From Monomorium pharaonis (Eukaryota; Arthropoda; Insecta; Hymenoptera; Formicidae), in NCBI RefSeq assembly GCF_013373865.1, contig NC_050472.1, positions 25,713,138 through 25,777,137 on the forward strand: a stretch of 64,000 nt of DNA, written 5' to 3'. The notes below the pieces were generated by a model, which searched no databases, was not told where the DNA came from, and saw nothing but the letters and a program-made list of their open reading frames with translations. This document shows positions 61,399-64,000 of this stretch, piece by piece. The position numbers and the translations under genes were made by a program. Numbering within the stretch: the stretch's first letter is position 1; each line of letters begins with the position of its first letter.

Positions 61399-64000
61399 CT
61401 GAAAGCGCGACGACATACAATGGCACGCGTACCCAAGAAGCACGGTGAAGCGGAGAACAACAAGGAACGGGGGGAAATTTTGCGGAAGCTGCTCGTCACA
61501 GAGGAATCGTCGAGACTGTTATCGTCTACCGTATTAAGTGCTACAAGACGGTCGACTTGCAATCAAAAAAGGATCACACAACCTTCGTGCAGGACCGACA
61601 GGACCGTCCGTGCATCATATTCCTCTTTCCAGACTTTAAGTTACGGCTTAGATACGAAGCGCTTTCTATAGCAGATATCCCGAGATTGATCGCCGCCGCT
61701 GAGTTCGTGATTTATCTTTCTTATACCTTCTCGCTTTTTCTTCGCTTCTCCCTCGCTTCCTCTGATTATTATCGCTAGTACATCATGTTCTCAGAGCGCA
61801 CATGCGTCTGCATATTCATAAAAGATAGTCACAAAATTGAGAAGGTATATATTCCGGTGAGTGGCAGACGATTTTCAATTTGACAAATTAAATTATTCGA
61901 AAATTTTCCGTCCGCATTATCTCAAGACGATACGAACGTTTCTCACGAATGAGTGGTTTATATTGCGTGAGTCAGTTCGATCCCATTTAATTAACTGTCT
62001 GGTTCTTAAAATCACGCGCTGATATTAAAAATTTTGCGCCCTATGACACTCGAGAAAGTAATTTTCTCTCGGATTTTTTCCTCCTTGGATCTCTGCGAAA
62101 TAAGTTTAATGGCCATTGTCATTTTGCCACGAAGGACTTAGTTAGTAATGAGAACGCAAACGTTCAAATAAGTGTGTTTTAGAAGAATATATATAGTTCG
62201 TAAGCTTTAAAAAATATGTCCGCGCTAACAAGAAAATAGTTTAGTGTCGAATTTTATAATTATTTAAAAGTTAAAGTTATTTTACATATTTAATTTAGTT
62301 CTAAGTAAACTACAATATTTTCTATGTAATTTTTTAATTTTATGTTTGATAAATGCGAGGAAAATAATGTGTAAGCGCAATGTATATTATACATTAGATT
62401 GTTGAGTAATCTCTTGTTAGCCTCATTATCATTTAATTACAACGCTTAATGGGCATTATCGATATGGTCTATTGAAGTTTCGAATGAGCTTCTGGGCGTA
62501 GATAATCTAACTGGAGGGTATCGCAATTTTAGCCAATGAATAGCGATCGAAATTAACACAATTCAAATTCGTGTAACTAGATTATCTAAGTTGTATTTAC
62601 GTGTAAATTTTTTAAGCGAACGAATAGATGACAATGAATAAAGCTCAACGTTAATTATTCAATGTAGAATTTCACGAAGTGGTCTTGAGCCGCACATCTG
62701 CTCCGAAAGAGAGAATAGTGAAATTTAATGGGGAAAATTTGACGTTCGGAAGTGCGATATGTTTTAGACTCAGCTCTCGGCTATTACCTGTCGTCGGCTC
62801 GAACCTAATACGTATGAGTTGGCTACCGAGCAACAGGCTGTCGTGACATACATAAATCCCAACTAGGTAACGGGCGGCACACCTGACTTCGTAGTCGACG
62901 TGTCAGCTTTTCCGGAGGAAGCGAGATAGTCGCGGAGCGAGCGACCGGGTCGGTATAGTTTCGTGGGGAACGAAAGAAGTTTTCGCATCCAAGTTTGAAA
63001 TTCCGGGACGGAAATAGCTAAAGTTGAAAAAAAAAAGAAAGAAAAGTAGAAGAGAAAAGTCACGAGTCTCCGCGAACACTAGATCGTTTTGCGCGACCAG
63101 TCGACGTCAACGTACGTCGATAATGATCAATTTGCCAGCGAGATGTTATCCTTGTTATTCGAGAACGCGTGGAAGCCGATGAGGAACAAGGTCGGCGAAC
63201 ATTTCTGTAAATTCTACCGGCTATAAAAGTATTGGCGCGATGGTGATGCCTTCGCCCCGCTCGCGAAGCTGTCAAAAGTTTTCATCTCCGCGAGCGGCGA
63301 ATTATTGTCCAGCTCACCCCTTCGGGGTACGTCGGTATCGCCCGTGTTGACGGACTATACTTTAACGCGCGATCCTCGCCGCGGTGTAACTTATATTTAA
63401 TTACTGCCGGTAATATATTAGATTTAAAGAGTTTTCTCGTAAAATATCGCAACATTAAGGAAACCTCCGGCGCTCCGCCGCTAGGCGAGCGAGCGAGCGA
63501 GCGGTCGAAGGAAATGATTTACCTTTCATGAATTCTTTACGGCTCTACCTGGACGACTAGAAAACCCCTGAAGTTGCAGCCACTCTCGAGCCCTCTTTTT
63601 CTCTTCCACTCGTCTCCTTTTGCCCATCTCCCTACCTCCCCTTTCGACCCCACCGCGCTCTCGATCTCTTCCCCGTAGTGCGCGAACTTTCCATCGTCGT
63701 CCCGTCCACCACTCCGATATTCCCTTAATTTTCCTTAGTCGCTCGCACTTCTTAACGATTTCCTTTTACTTCTTCCCCAGTTTGGCCGATCAATTAAGAA
63801 AGCTCTTAAAACCGCTCGTCGTATACAGCTCGAGAATTACCTGTTACCGTTGTGAGGTTTAATTGTTATCGCTGTGTTCAATTGTTGTTCGGAAAGTTGC
63901 AGTTTTATATAAATATTAAACTTTTCAATAATGGATACGATACCGAAGCGGGTTTTTCTACTGATATTTTCTGATTATAATACTCGAATTTATGGCATAA
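61399..64000. other. Single-copy spacer, no supported gene
   Basis: A plus-strand frame at 61,420-61,671 (83 codons) overlaps the promoter side of the minus-strand exon candidate. It opens with a charged, Lys/Glu-rich segment, and no splice sites support it. 62,150-62,650 is AT-rich. A 9-bp inverted repeat (ccgctcgcg/cgcgagcgg) lies at 63,257-63,297 and a GCGA repeat at 63,485-63,502. The final 400 bases are pyrimidine-rich. Confidence 0.5.
63257..63297. repeat. 9-bp inverted repeat with 23-nt loop
   Basis: ccgctcgcg (63,257-63,265) and cgcgagcgg (63,289-63,297) are exact reverse complements. Confidence 0.6.

Overview
The window looks like nuclear DNA of an insect, most likely a hymenopteran and possibly an ant. 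There is no operon-like gene packing, and no open frame on either strand exceeds about 185 codons. CG dinucleotides are abundant in the GC-rich stretches, which fits the weakly CpG-depleted genomes of Hymenoptera. CT/GA microsatellites are frequent, and two long satellite arrays are present. The taxonomic call is an inference from composition and repeats, not from a recognised gene.

Layout. Positions 1-2215 are a 153-bp tandem satellite that runs in from outside the window. Its middle part repeats as a five-monomer (765-bp) higher-order unit. From 2.2 to 13.7 kb the sequence is single-copy, with one TATA-type promoter and first-exon candidate near 3.5 kb. From 13.7 to 14.4 kb is a boundary zone holding a split duplication, an 89-nt GA tract joined to a run of 16 G, and a small inverted repeat. 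Positions 14,450-23,655 are a second satellite with a 164-bp period. I count 56 phase anchors and a 9-10 monomer higher-order organisation, with diverged copies at both edges that share edge-specific bases. From 23.7 to 64 kb the DNA is single-copy, alternating AT-rich stretches (29.96-32.76, 41.1-41.7 and 54.6-56.2 kb) with CpG-rich ones (25.1-29.6, 46-50 and 56-61.5 kb).

Genes. I recognise no protein family, tRNA, rRNA or known microRNA. The best gene-like signals are short open stretches bounded by good splice sites. The strongest is a pair at 52,312-52,389 and 52,549-52,703 on the plus strand, which join in phase. A 276-nt phase 1-1 candidate lies at 61,123-61,398 on the minus strand, and a 54-nt candidate at 29,664-29,717 on the plus strand. 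Promoter-like clusters lie at 3.5 kb, 28.1-28.4 kb, 29.25-29.36 kb (a full match to the RFX X-box consensus amid several palindromes) and 41.86-42.03 kb (paired CCAAT motifs, an Inr and a TATA motif).

Overall, this reads as a satellite-bearing, gene-poor region, perhaps pericentromeric or otherwise heterochromatic, next to long intergenic or intronic DNA. How the exon candidates and promoters relate to each other cannot be settled from sequence alone.
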